Part shown: piece after piece, positions 24,001-36,207 of the stretch | Layout of the letters: each line of letters begins with the position of its first letter | How positions within the stretch are numbered: the first letter of the stretch is position 1 | NCBI GenBank assembly: GCA_905250115.1 | Contig: CAJNOI010000051.1 | Coordinates: forward strand, 372,001 to 436,000 | DNA length: 64,000 nt | DNA from: Adineta steineri | Taxonomy: Eukaryota > Rotifera > Eurotatoria > Adinetida > Adinetidae | Reading direction: 5' to 3' | The notes under the pieces: generated by a model | The model's database searches: none | Seen by the model: only the letters and a program-made list of their open reading frames with translations | Told to the model about the DNA's origin: nothing | Position numbers and translations under genes: made by a program

Positions 24001-26356
24001 CTTGATCAACTGTAGAGCAGTTTATATAATATATCTATCCGTGCTGGATGAAAATTTATTCAAGCTCATCTGATTGAAATCCAACAATTTTGTTTTCAAA
24101 GGCAAACAGTCAAAAATTGAACAGAAGCGATAGTACACAAAAGAGAATAGTTGCTATGAGATAGTCAATAAATCAAAATTCTCGATATTAAACCTATAAA
24201 ACTACAACACATCGGTTTTTCAAGCCGAATAGAACGAGAAATGAGTTGGTTATATAGAATTAGCTCATTTGTCGTTATATAAAAGGTATAAATTGCAGCG
24301 TCAGTAATTTTATAACTGACATTTGATAGTTATATATACTTCTTTCCTTCACTAAGAAAATAATCAAACGAACCAAAGCAGACACGTTATGCAATTAAAC
24401 GTATGCTGAGTATCATACGAGAAAAAGAATTAATGAAAAAGAGATTATACTTCTACCTCACTTTGGGCACGTGCTGATGAATGATTCTGTTATGATCCGA
24501 AATCTTTATAAACAAATTTCTATTGGAATTTTTTAAATCGATTTCGCTATACTCATATCAATACCATCGATTATTGTCGAGAAAGTCCAACTATTTTGAC
24601 TAGGATGCAATTGCAAAATACACACATCGAGAATAGAGATTTTTCGGACGTTTCTTGGTATTCTTAGCATTATAAGTGATTAACGTGGCCCGTCTGAATC
24701 TTTTGAGTTAACGTTTTCATATCTAAAATATTATTCTAATCATCTCTCACTCTAGAAATACGTAAGACAGTTCATTTTTCTATGAAAAATTACAAAATAC
24801 AATTAAGAATTTTGTAGAAGATTCAAATCAGGTTAGAATTTCAAAAAGTCAATCTAGTTTGCAAGCTGTCTGCTCGCCTAGCTGACAGCTTACCCGATTA
24901 GCACCTCTGATACATTGCTTTAAGTATTTTTATATAAAAATAAACTATGATTCCTTGATTAATTTAGTTTCTTTCCAAAGAAAATAATAGTTACTACATT
25001 TCTAACCTCGTATTATTTCAATGAGGACACTTGCTATGTCTTTGTTTCAACAATTAATGCTAATGACGTTGTTTACAGAAGCTTCTGTAAACTTGTGTTC
25101 ATATTAGATAGATAGTACTTATCTAATAACAGAGTAGAAGTTAATATAGATTATAGATGATTTAACTATATTAACCTAACAGGTTGAAACAAGTTATAAA
25201 CGTGTTAACCAGTCTTAACTTCTAGAATTGTAGATATATATATACTGCTTTAAATTTATTTACTGCCCTGACGCACAATAAGTTGGACAAAATTCGTGCT
25301 GTTGTTGGTATAACCAATGCATAACAGAATTCAGTTTCGATACCTCAAGCATTTGATTCTTGATGTTTTAATGGCATTGTTATTTTTAGCTCAAATTTAA
25401 TACTCAAGTTATGTTGTCTGAAGTGAAAGCAAACAGTTTCGTGTTCTTCAAATAATGCGCAGGAGAAAAAGAAGTAAAGGTGTTTCGCAATAGTAAAACA
25501 CGAATGAAGCCAAAGAAGCAGAAAAAAAAATCTATGTTGGAAATTTTATAAGAGGATGCGAGTAGGTTTTCTACACAACATTTCGTCGACAAATCAATTC
25601 ATCCGTAATCAGACGAAGCATAGACAATTTTAACAGAATTTGAGTGTGGGTGTAGGAATGAGTATAGGTAACTATCAAACACGCATTTGACTTCAAACCG
25701 ACTCCTTACTCAGTTAAAATTATCTAACCTTTCTCTCATTACAGATGAATCGATTTTTCGAGGAAATGTATAGTTACCGTGGAGAAATATGAATAATATT
25801 TTAAAGACTGATCAAGGAATGCTATGAAATAAGAGTTATTACTGAACTGGTTTCAATGCAAAAAAAACTAGCATAAACTGAAGAGAAAGAAGACTTTGTA
25901 GAAAACTTATTCTTCAGACTACTGATATTCAAGGACGTTTATGAATATTTAAAATATTCTGTATAGTTTTGATGTGCAAAAATCATGCTTTTATAGGAAA
26001 AGATTTCGCAATAGTTTTAATCATGATATTAATATCTTATCGAATAGTATAATTGTAGCAGATTATGAACCAATATATAAATTATCATTGCTTTATACGA
26101 ATAACAATATAGATACATTGACATCAATATGTTGTATGTTTTAAATAAATAGAAAAATAGTCTAGAAACAAAGAAGAAGCAAAATTTCTTTTCTTAAAAT
26201 AATTTTTTCTAGTATCTAAGAAAAAAAAGGGTAGCACACAAAAATAAAATATTTGAAAAATAAGCGAAGTTGAAGGAAAAAAGGATTTCCTTTCGTTGCT
26301 TTTGAGAAAGATATTTTTGTCATTATTGATATATGTATATTCTTTCTCAAACTTTA
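21011..26356. other. Gene-poor region, no supported gene
   Basis: About 5.3 kb of AT-rich DNA between the LINE remnant and the next gene. Open frames are short and random-looking. Small structural signals exist: an 8-bp perfect hairpin (AAGCTGTC / GACAGCTT, 24863-24891), and short CTTGAGGGT inverted ends around 21430-21525. The block 20880-21130 has more G+C and may belong to the LINE or another repeat. Nothing else can be supported. Confidence 0.5.
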
Positions 26357-27491
26357 TTATATGTTGCTTGAAAATATCCACGGCTGAGATAATCGATTAA
26401 ATGTTTCAGTTTTCATTTCTTTAAGATTTCGAACAAGACGTAATGCATTATTGACATCACGACGAACTTGTCGCTAAATTTTAACAATTAAAAAATAAAT
26501 TCATTTTATTAAAACGAAAAATATTTAACTTACAGAATTTGTATCAAAATGATACAATCGAGGAGCAACACCAGCTTTATCTTGTAAAAGCCATTTTCGA
26601 TTTTTATCAATTTTAAGTTTATTTTCATAGAGTTTATCTACTGTATCATTATTCATTGCTTGTAAATCACTACACAATATCTATAAAAATTCAGTTTCAA
26701 ACAAATCAAAATACTTACTAAGCCATATCCATAACATCTTCAGCTTTCCAAGTGCCGGGTTTAGCTTCAACACTTCTCGAGAGACCGGTATACTTGACAC
26801 CAACATCTGTAACATCATCTTTTTCCAATTGAACAAACTAAAAATAAAATAAAATAAAATAACATATATACACAATTTGTTTAAAATATTTCCCAGAATT
26901 TGAAAAGAAAAAGAAAACTGTTATTTAGTCACTTTTCATTTCTGTTTTTTTTATTGCATTAATCAATATTATTACGAACAAGAACGAACTAAATAAAAAT
27001 ATTCGCTTGATTAATTGCACAAAACTATAGTGGAGGTGAAAAACAATGATTGTCTATATAAAATAATAATAATAATAGTAAAAAATTCAATGTTATTGGA
27101 TCACACAAATGTGCTTGAGCCATTATTGGGAAGGATGGTGCATATATATGTATAAGCATGTGCGTGTGTAGATAATAGCAGTTCTAATAATAGCCGTACT
27201 AAACAAAAAATGTTTTTCTCATAACTTTAGAAAATTTTGCAAAGAGAAAAGCAAAAATTTTTTTAGTCAACATGCATAACAATAGAGAACACTTACCGTT
27301 CGACCAAAATAATCACGTGGATTATTTTGTTTTGCTAGACCACTACTACTACCAGCACGCGCTTCAACAGTACGTCGAACATCTTCACGTGCTCGATTTA
27401 ATAAATTATCATCATGTGTAAGTGTTGAATATGTTGATGGTGTTGAATAACGTAGTTGTCGTAATTCACGTGTATAATCAAGATCACGCAT
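26357..27491 (-). CDS. Unrecognised charged protein, 5' end lost in an assembly gap
   Basis: Four exons join in frame on the minus strand. From the gap edge at 27491 the first reads MRDLDYTRELRQLRYSTPST then continues to NNPRDYFGRT; then FVQLEKDDVTDVGVKYTGLS with AKPGTWKAEDVMDMA; then YDLQAMNNDTVDKLYENKLK, DKNRKWLLQDKAGVAPRLYH and FDTNS; then RQVRRDVNNALRLVRNLKEM to the stop at 26357. The acceptor of the third exon is the TGTGTAG at about 26669, because the earlier AG would create a stop at the junction. The protein is rich in Arg, Lys, Asp and Glu and likely alpha-helical. I do not recognise the family. The 100-N gap begins exactly at the visible ATG, so whether this Met is the true start is unknown. 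Confidence 0.7.
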
Positions 27492-27591
27492 NNNNNNNNN
27501 NNNNNNNNNNNNNNNNNNNNNNNNNNNNNNNNNNNNNNNNNNNNNNNNNNNNNNNNNNNNNNNNNNNNNNNNNNNNNNNNNNNNNNNNNNN
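27492..27591. other. Assembly gap (100 N)
   Basis: A run of exactly 100 N, likely a placeholder of unknown size. It removes the 5' part or promoter of the gene at 26357-27491. Confidence 0.98.
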
Positions 27592-27990
27592 TTTTTTTTG
27601 TAATATCTACTGATCAGTATTTGTAGCTTAAAAAGGATATGTAAGATAAATTCTTCTGCAAGATGTCTGACATTATACTGTTATATAGAGCAGAGAAGAA
27701 AGTAAAAGATGAGATTTATTCTTGACGTTATTATACAACAGGCAGCGGAGCAAGCGGAGAAGCATAACGACTTCTTATCTTCCCTTTGTTTAATAAAGAT
27801 AATTTAAGACATTAACGGTTGTTTGTGATTATGATTAATATCCTAAAGGCCATCTTATAATATTAATATGTATATATATAAGCTTTTAATTGAAAAGAAT
27901 GAATAAAATACAAAAGAAAAAAGTATACAAAAAATAATAGCTATTCTTGTTCTTTGATAAATATATAATACATGTATATATATATATATA
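27592..27990. other. Intergenic stretch next to the gap
   Basis: AT-rich, no open frame; a (TA)n tract lies at about 27973-27991 just beyond the stop codon of the next gene. Nothing else is seen. Confidence 0.5.
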
Positions 27991-29497
27991 TTATTGATTG
28001 TCTTCATAATCGTTATTATTTGTTGATTCTATTTTTGGTTGCATAACAAGTTGACCAGCTACATTCGGTACTTTAATAATCATAACTTTAGTTGATGGTT
28101 GTTTACTAACAACTTTTATTAATGGTTGTGCAGTAATAACTTTAGTTGTTGGTATTGGTACACGTCTTACAACAACCGTTTCAGTTATATTTGGTTTTGA
28201 ATTAGTTACAATTTCACTTTGAGTTTTTTGTGCTTGTGAATGAGTTACTGGACGATCATAAGCGGTAAATGTATTTCTATTTCTTTTTGCTTTCTCATCA
28301 TCATTATCATCATTATTTGGAAAACTAATTAAATCTTGTCGTGGTGTTTGTAATATCGGTTGATTTTGTTTTGGATAACTTGTTCCTATACATACATTAA
28401 CATATAGTTAGATATAAACAACAATACTGATTGAGTAGTTTAGTAAAACTATACTATCAACTTTGCATTAACATCGTATTAATGTCTACTACTATAAAAT
28501 CAATATTTTACACATGCATCTGTACGGTTTTAATATAGTTGAAGCCCCTTTGTAATACTTTATATTAGAATAATCTTATACTCATTTTTGTAACAAATCT
28601 AATCTATGAAGCAGAGTAGGAAACGTGAAATATTAAATCATAGTTACTAGTTGTTGATTGTGGAGGTTGAATTACTGAAGGTGTCCTTGAATCTAAAACT
28701 GATTCACGTAGATCTATATCAGTTAATGAATACATAACAGGTTGTGAAATATTGGTTTCATTTATTGATGAAGTTTGATAAGTATTTAGATTACTTTGTG
28801 TTCCATAGTTATTATTTTGAACTGAATAATTATTATTTCGAATAGGTTTATTATCCACATTTTTCGCATACATTTCACTATTATTATTATTATCAAGATT
28901 TTCGATATTTAATTGATTATCTTTACCACCATTTTTACGAGAATCACTTGAATAAAAGAAATTTTTTTCTTTTTTTTGTCGCCATGGTCTTTTATGTTTT
29001 AATTTCCATAAAGTTACTATAATTAATATAATAGCAATGATACATATAACAGCACCAAGTATAATACCACCAATTTTCCATCCTTGACTACCTGTACTGC
29101 TATCTATATTTTTAAAATAATTAATTTTTCATATTTCAAATACAAAAATAATAACATACTAAAATAAATTATACAAAGAGCTATTCCACCTAAAGAATAA
29201 ACAAAAAACAAGAAAATAAATCAATATACAATAATTCTTGAAACAAACCTGCTCCTATTAAAAAACAAATAACCAGTAAAATAATAAGAAATACAACACA
29301 ACATTTCTCACGTCCACTTGCAGCTTGTCTTTCTTTTGATGGATCACTTTTAACTACCTGTTTATTTTGCCTTAGTCTATCTGATGTTTGAGGATTGTTT
29401 AACTATAAAACATGATAATATTTATTTTGAAATAATCTTTAAATTGTATACATACATCAAAATTTCCCGATGAATTTGTATACAATTCCGAAGTCAT
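27991..29497 (-). CDS. Unrecognised two-TM membrane protein with long polar tail
   Basis: Five exons join in frame from the ATG at 29497 (MTSELYTNSSGNFD), through about 29405-29250, a mini-exon near 29190-29162, the large exon 29105-28648, and the last exon ending at 27991. Two strongly hydrophobic segments are close together: CCVVFLIILLVICFLIGAGG plus IALCIIYF, then, after a short loop NSSTGSQGWK, IGGIILGAVICIIAIILIIV. The second is followed by a basic cluster (KLKHKRPWRQKKEK), so the long C-terminal tail, rich in Asn, Ser, Thr and Pro, probably faces the cytoplasm. The tail contains repeated Val/Lys-rich phrases (TKVITAQPLIKVV, TKVMIIKVP). I do not recognise the family, and function is unknown. 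The last intron, about 260 nt, is longer than usual and its donor (A|GTAACT) is inferred from frame. Confidence 0.7.
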
Positions 29498-30292
29498 TTT
29501 TGTCTACCACCCTTTTAGTACTAACTGTGACAATTTGTTTTTTTTTATATATGTACATGAAAAAATTAATACTTTTATAAAATTCGCCTTCTTTTTTTCC
29601 ATTCTCTTTTTACCGCTGCAATATTTGTAAAAGATGTTTACGAACGTCTGCGTATGGCTTTACGCTTTACAAAAAAAACATACTCATCATTCTTTAAAAC
29701 ACTATTGTTATTTTTTAATATAGAACATAAAAAAAAGTATACATTTTTTTATAAACTAAACATTTAACATCAAAAGCAAAAATAAGATGAAATTAGTAAA
29801 AGATTGTTGATTCGAGTTCATTATTGTTCGATATTTATTCAAAGACAAAATTATTATAAAAGTGCATCAAATTCTTTAAATATCACAGACACACGTAATC
29901 TGTAAAATAAATACATATATTTAAGAAAATGATATCTTACTATGGTCTTATGTATAATTACTGTTTGTTTTGTTCGATGAGAATATTAATGATTTAAATT
30001 CTTGTGTGATTGTATAAGAATTTATTACACTTCTGTAAATATTTCTATGAATATAAATAAATAATATTTGATATTATGTATCTCTAAATCATTGTAAAAA
30101 ATATATAATACATATGAAAATGAATATTTCATTATATTTGATATTACTGTAATTTATTCATTTAGTATAAATCACATTAAATTGAATAATAAACAAAAAT
30201 ATTTTATTTGATTGAAAGAAAATAATTAATTTAGACTCAATATCTCAAAAACAAAAGAAATAAGACCAATGAAATGAAAAATTAATATTTTT
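29498..30292. other. Intergenic region
   Basis: AT-rich, no credible open frame. It should hold the promoter of the two-TM gene at its left end and the 3' UTR of the Ly6-type gene at its right end. Confidence 0.5.
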
Positions 30293-30779
30293 TTAAACAT
30301 ATCGATTGAATAAAAGTAATGTTAAAGCACCGAACAGTATAGTGATTGTTGATTTCGATGTAATAGTTCCTGTATTACAAAGATTGCTCCAACAACAGCA
30401 AGTATATATACCTGGAGATGTATATCTACATCCGGATCCACCATTACAAAGACCAGGTTCTGCAGGTCCTCGACTAGCTCTATCGCCAGGAATTGCAGTT
30501 GCGCTTTTTTTCTAAATTATAATCTATAAAATCAAAATATATTTTGATCAACAAACTTACAGCACAATATCCAGTAGACGAGTATGCTGTTCGCACATAT
30601 GGTTTACCTGAATGGAATGGAAAAGGACAGGCGTTTGCGGGTGTGTCTCCACAAAAATAACATTCAAGACTATTAGCAGTACCTACAATTGACACATTTT
30701 ATTCAAAAAATACATAACATATAAATCTCTTACCAACACAAACTATCAATAATGCAAGTAATACGACTGTATTATTCAT
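30293..30779 (-). CDS. Ly6/uPAR-like GPI-anchored small cysteine-rich protein
   Basis: A small secreted or surface protein of the three-finger (Ly6/uPAR) type. Exon 1 gives the signal peptide MNNTVVLLALLIVCVG. Exon 2 begins GTANSLECYFCGDTPANACP and ends TGYCA. Exon 3 holds LCNGGSGC and the closing TCCCWSNLCN, the typical CC..xLCN ending of the fold. I count ten cysteines in the mature domain. After the domain come STITILFGALTLLLFN, a hydrophobic C-terminus without basic residues except a final Arg, which fits a GPI-attachment signal. Length is about 125 residues, ordinary for the family. Ly6 proteins often modulate ion channels or receptors; the target here is unknown. A nicotinic receptor gene lies about 12 kb away, but no link is shown. 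Confidence 0.85.
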
Positions 30780-32422
30780 CGTGTCGTTAAATTTAAAAAA
30801 TAAATTTCGATATTACTCAAATAGCTAGTCTTTACAGCTGACAATTTGATAATGTTTTTTTTTTTCTTGAGAATATATATATCGTTTACTACACTCAGTG
30901 CATTGCATCAGAGTATGTAGAGGCAGTTGATATGATAACATGGACTGCTATCTTTTTTTTGCGCATATTCAAAAGAAAAAATCGTATATATTCGGTGGTG
31001 ACAGAGTTAACTGAGGCGTATTTTGTTTATCAAGTTATACTATAGTAGAGATTTAAAAAAAGAAGAGTCTTTTTCTTGTTCTTATCAAGATATATTTTTA
31101 ACTAAATTTTACTCTTTAATACAACAATCTTAATTGTATTTTTTTTTGAAAGAATTCATATAATAATAAGTTATGTTTATACTTCAATCAAAAGTAGAAA
31201 TTAATATACGAAAGATCTTCATTTACGTATACAAATAAATATTTTTCTAATAAGAAATTCATAATTTACATCTAATTTTATCAAATCTTGATATATAATA
31301 TCTAAAGATGAATATCATAAGAAATGTTTTCTTTTATTCAATTATAAATAAATATCATTATTCTACAAGAAAACTATGTGCAGATAAATTAATTAAAGTG
31401 AATATATTGTATGCGCATTATTCTTATTGAAAAACATCATCAAAATCTTACATATTTTATAAGTTTATAAGTACTACATAGCACTCTAATAAAAACCCTC
31501 TAAAGATTTCATAATATATTCGCTTTAAAAGTTTCAAATTAACGAAATAGTTTTTATACATGAAATACTTCATACTGATTTTGCTGGAGAAAATGAAATT
31601 CCACCAATCAATTTGTCTTATGGAGTCAAAAATAAAAAGAAGCATAACTTTTGAAGAAAGCAGTTGCAGCTGAAATATTTCTAGGGTTTTTTATTAGCGC
31701 AATATGTAGCACTTATAGACAAAAAAAACATAGAAATCTGAGAGGGACATTTGAAATGGTTCCCTCGTTAGCGAAAATATTTTATTCTATAGATTCTGAA
31801 AAGAATAATATCAATGACGTCTTTCGAACAAAACATCTAATATCGACTCCATATGATCAAGATAATTTTTTAAGGCAGCAGCTGTTTCTCTTGTTGTGAT
31901 ACATTATTGTTTCATTTTCGCTTTTATTTTTCATGCACAGATCGGTGTGGGCTGATGAAGAAAAAAAAACCGATTAACTCGTAATATGAATAGAAAGTAC
32001 AAACAAAAAAAAATATAGATGACAAAAAGATAGAATTATATAGATATATTGCCTATTTAATCATTCTCTCAGAATATTTTACATTCAGTCCTAATTTTTC
32101 ATCCTTTCCTACAATTTAACTTCTAAATTATTACAAATAATTCAATTTTTCCTCTACTTGAACAATTAACAACAAATCCCTAGGTAAGAATTTAAACATA
32201 TAATACATCGAACTAAAATCTCTAAATAAAAATATGAAATAAGAAGAGAAAAGAGAAGCTATGTATAAGCAACAGATGGGCTATACATTAAATGCATGAC
32301 GATATAAACGCATATTTATACTTCGTAAAAAAGTATATATTTATTTTATTTTTTATAAAAATTTAGTTATCAACTATTTTGTATATATATAATAATTATT
32401 ATAAAATAAAACAAATACAATC
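30780..32422. promoter_or_regulatory. Divergent intergenic region (Ly6-type gene / large Rab gene)
   Basis: About 1.6 kb between two divergent start codons, so both promoters are expected inside. Open frames (for example 31651-31899) are short and lack coding character. No repeat or motif could be assigned. Confidence 0.4.
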
Positions 32423-35413
32423 ATGGCTCATAATGAACAGGATGATGATGTTGGTGGTAATATGCAACATTTAATAGCAGCTAAAGCTGAAGAATTATTT
32501 AATCTATGTGATACGGAACAAAAAGGATTTATTATAAAAAAAGATATGCAACGTTTAAGAGAAGAGCTTGGTGTTGAACCTGAACAACTTGAAGATGTTT
32601 TTGATTCATTAGATAATGATCATAATGGTTATCTTACTTTAGAAGAATTTACATGTAAATAAATCATTGTTTTTTTCTTCTATTTATTTATTATTTTATA
32701 TGTTGTTTTGTAGCTGGTTTTGGTATGTTTCTTGGTGATCAAATGGGTGGTGGACATGTAGATGATCATGAAATGATTGGACATGATCCAAATCATGGAG
32801 AAGAACAACAATTATTTCATGATACATTAGAATCATTAGGTGCAAAAGATTTATATGATGATGAAGAAACAATAATGGGTTTATGGATGAAATTACGTGA
32901 AAATGATCCAACTTTATTAAGACAATTCGAACAATTTATTGGTAAAATAACTGAAGAAATTCGTCGTTCAAAATTAGATCATAGAAGTATTGAAGCAGCT
33001 TTACAAAGTAAATCATCGGTACATGAATCTGAAATAAAAAAATTATATGATGAAATGGAACAACAAATAAAAGCTGAAAAATCGAAAGTTCTTGCACAAG
33101 TAAATAGATTTTATTATAATGAAATCAAAAACAATTCTTTATTTTACTAGGAAAAATTAAAAGAACGTGAGCTTCGAGAGCAAATGGAACGTGAATTACA
33201 TATAAAAGAACAACACTTGTTAGAAGTAACAAAAAAACAAAGTGATTTAGAATTGAAATTACTTAAAGTTAATTTAAATGAAAACGAAACAAAAAGTGAA
33301 AATGATCGTTTACAAAAAGTTTGTTTTTTTATTTTATTATGAATTTCAAATCGATTTCTTCTTTTGTTTTTTTTTTTCTCAAAGGAAAAAAATCTACTTG
33401 AAGAACAATTACAAGAAATTACAAGAAGTCTGGAAGAATCGAAAAATTACATATCACAATTACAAATTCAAACAAAAAAAGAAAAACGAGATAGAGCAAA
33501 GTAGAGAATATTTAATTGAAGAATTTTAATTTAAAATTTATTTTAGACAAGCTTTAACTTTAACAGAAAGTATTGCTCTTGAACGGGAAAATCTTGTTAA
33601 ACAACTTGATTCACTTAAGTAAGAGAAATTAATAATTATTATTTAAAAGACATAACAAAATTTTCTTAGGACTATTAATAAACGATTAGTTGATGAGCAT
33701 GATCTTCATCTTGGCTCTAAAGTAAGTTGTTTACTATTTATTCGAACTGTAAATCTCTAATAATGACTTCGAGGATTTCACCAGAATATGTTTGTAGAAT
33801 GAAAAAAATTATTAAAGCAATTAGACCATTGCCAAATCAGTGTTTTATCTAGCGGGTGGGCTAAGTGGGCGGCGCCCATTCGAAATACGAGACTTAGACA
33901 AAATACTGTTAGGCGGCGCCCACCCAGAATTTTCATTTCGTTCGTCCGACAATTTGATTCGCACACTTTGATGTATAAGGAGAAAACTATATTGAATATA
34001 AAAATTCCGAAATATATGTAAATATTTTTAGAAACAAGACCAGCCTGCATCTCCATCTCATGCATCGAAAAGACCAATGCGAAAACAAGGTTCTATTCTC
34101 TCCGATTATTTCAATCCACCAAATCTGTATGTCTAATATTTCAATAATTTATATTGTTCAAATATTGACTCTTATCTTTATTAATAGTGAACCAGAAGAA
34201 GATGATGATGGAATACCTTCAGCACATAATAATGAAAATGATATTGATACATCACGACATAGAAAACGTCGTTCCAGGTACTATTTCATTCTATAATCCG
34301 TATTCTATCTAATCGCTAAATACTTGACTATCTTAAACGAGCTTATTTATGTTTAGAGCTCATGAATTAGGTACACGTGAACAACCCGTTGGTGCTAATT
34401 CCGTTTTTCAACATACAGAATTAATGGTAAAAATTCTATTTCTATTCTTTATTGTTTCTGAAAAATATTTCATTTAGACTGTTGCACACAATGCAGTACC
34501 TGATCGAATGTTTAAAGTTGCATTTATTGGTTTGTAAAATAAGTCGAAATGAATATCGGAAAATAATTATATCGGTTTTTTTTTAGGCGATAGTGGTGTA
34601 GGAAAAACAAGTTTTATTCAACGATTTTGTACTGATAGTTTTAAAGATTCATTTGCAGCAACAATTGGTGTTGATCTTCAAGTGAAAATGCTTAATATTG
34701 ATAATCGTGTTATTGCATTACAACTATGGGATACAGTAAGAAAAATAATCAAATACATTTTCAATTTTTTTTCCTTTTATTTTTAGGCTGGTCAAGAAAG
34801 GTTTGTGTTAATATTTCAATATTTTATAGTAGATTTATTTCCTAATTAGATTTCGAAGTATAACAAAACAATATTTTCGTAAATCTGATGGTGTTATTCT
34901 TGTTTATGATGTAACATCGGAAACAACATTTCGAAATGTTCGAGCTTGGATGACAAGTGTTCGAGTATATTAAATTATAAGAAATACAAAAAGGTTTTTT
35001 TTTTATGATGATTATTTTATCTTAAGGAATCAGCAGAAGATGATTGTATTGTTGCACTTGTTGGAAATAAAACAGATTTATGTGGTGATGATGATAAACG
35101 ACCAGTAAAATATAAAGATGGAGCAAAATTAGCTGATGTAAAATTTTTCCTTTTTTTTTTATTTAAAAAATATTTTTTTTTGTATTTAGGAATATGGATG
35201 TTTATTTTTTGAAAGTAGTGCACGATTAGGTTCATCAATTGTTGAGATAATGGAAACAATTGCTCGGTAAATATTTTTCTAAAGATATATTTATCCTTAC
35301 ATATATATTATTTATATATATATAGATTAATGCAAGAGAAAGATGATAAACAACGTAAAGGTGAAAATATAGTTGATATATCATCAAAGAAGAAAAAATT
35401 TGGTTGCTGCTAG
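32423..35413 (+). CDS. Large Rab GTPase with EF-hand and coiled coil (CRACR2A/RAB44/RASEF type)
   Basis: A multidomain Rab of the CRACR2A/RAB44/RASEF group, calcium-responsive trafficking proteins. The N-terminus has an EF-hand pair: [13 protein letters not shown] is imperfect, [12 protein letters not shown] is canonical. A long coiled coil follows across several exons ([60 protein letters not shown]). A polar linker ([33 protein letters not shown]) leads into the GTPase domain. All G motifs are intact: GDSGVGKT (G1), ATIGVD (G2), WDTAGQE (G3), NKTD (G4) and SSA (G5). The C-terminus KKKKFGCC ends in two cysteines for geranylgeranylation. Most introns are short, but one (about 33723-34030) is about 310 nt and carries a GC-rich repeat. 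Assignment among CRACR2A, RAB44 and RASEF is not resolved; the wording of the GTPase domain leans to CRACR2A/RAB44. Confidence 0.92.
33838..33935. repeat. GC-rich inverted-repeat fragment in a Rab-gene intron
   Basis: Within a roughly 310-nt intron, a GC-rich island contains GGGTGGGC (33858) and, inverted, GCCCACCC (33920), each next to a copy of GGCGGCGCCCA. The left edge CAGTGTTTTATCTAGCGGG resembles hAT-type termini. It is probably a fragment of a small non-autonomous DNA transposon. No right terminus or target duplication was found. Confidence 0.5.
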
Positions 35414-36207
35414 TCAGTATACATATATATTTCTATTATCTTCTTTGTATATGAAACAAATACTGCAGCGCAGTTTTTATTATTTCTTTTTTTTTTTGTT
35501 GTTCAATTTTTCTCCCATCTTTTCTTTTTTTCATGTTTATGTACTTTTATTTTTGATGATAAGGTGTTGGGCATATTGGGATCTCTTAAAATGCATGTAA
35601 AAAACTAAAGAAGAAAGAAATTGATTGATCTATTAATAATAATCATAAATTAATAAATAAAAAAACACGGAAACTAATAAAATCATATACGAAATATATC
35701 TATATTAGATTAGCTATTGAATAGACATGCACATCATATAAATGAATCAGTTCTCTTCCTAGGAAAAAACAAGAATAAAAACGGATATGATATAGTAATA
35801 TATTATATGATAATTTGTTAATCATCTATATATTCTTATTCTTTGATGAGAAAGCGAAGAGCAAACGAAATCAGTATCTATTTTTGTTAGGATATATATA
35901 TACATGCCGCACAGCATAAGGTTATATTAATTGCACGACTAACGATTACATTTATTCTACCGATAAACACTCTCATGATGCTTTCGGCAATCATTTTTAT
36001 CGGAAACTTTTTTTTTCTCTCAATATTCTTTATATGTTGTCTATCGATCATTTGTCATTTTCATATAGATACAAAGACATAATCTTATTTCAAAACAATA
36101 CAGATAGACATCTGTAGAGAAAAAAAACATCTGTTGACGATATGTAAGTGTTAATTTATAAGACTTTTTAATTTGTATATATATTTATATGTATGTATGT
36201 ATAATAG
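35414..36207. other. Intergenic region between the Rab and ACE genes
   Basis: AT-rich; Rab 3' UTR on the left, ACE-gene promoter on the right. No credible open frame. Confidence 0.5.

Noticed and set aside
24863-24891. 8-bp perfect hairpin AAGCTGTC/GACAGCTT
   Set aside because: Too short to exceed chance in 64 kb and with no supporting context; kept only as a note.
31651-31899. Plus-strand frame of 82 codons upstream of the Rab gene
   Set aside because: Isolated, low-complexity, with no recognisable domain; more likely chance.
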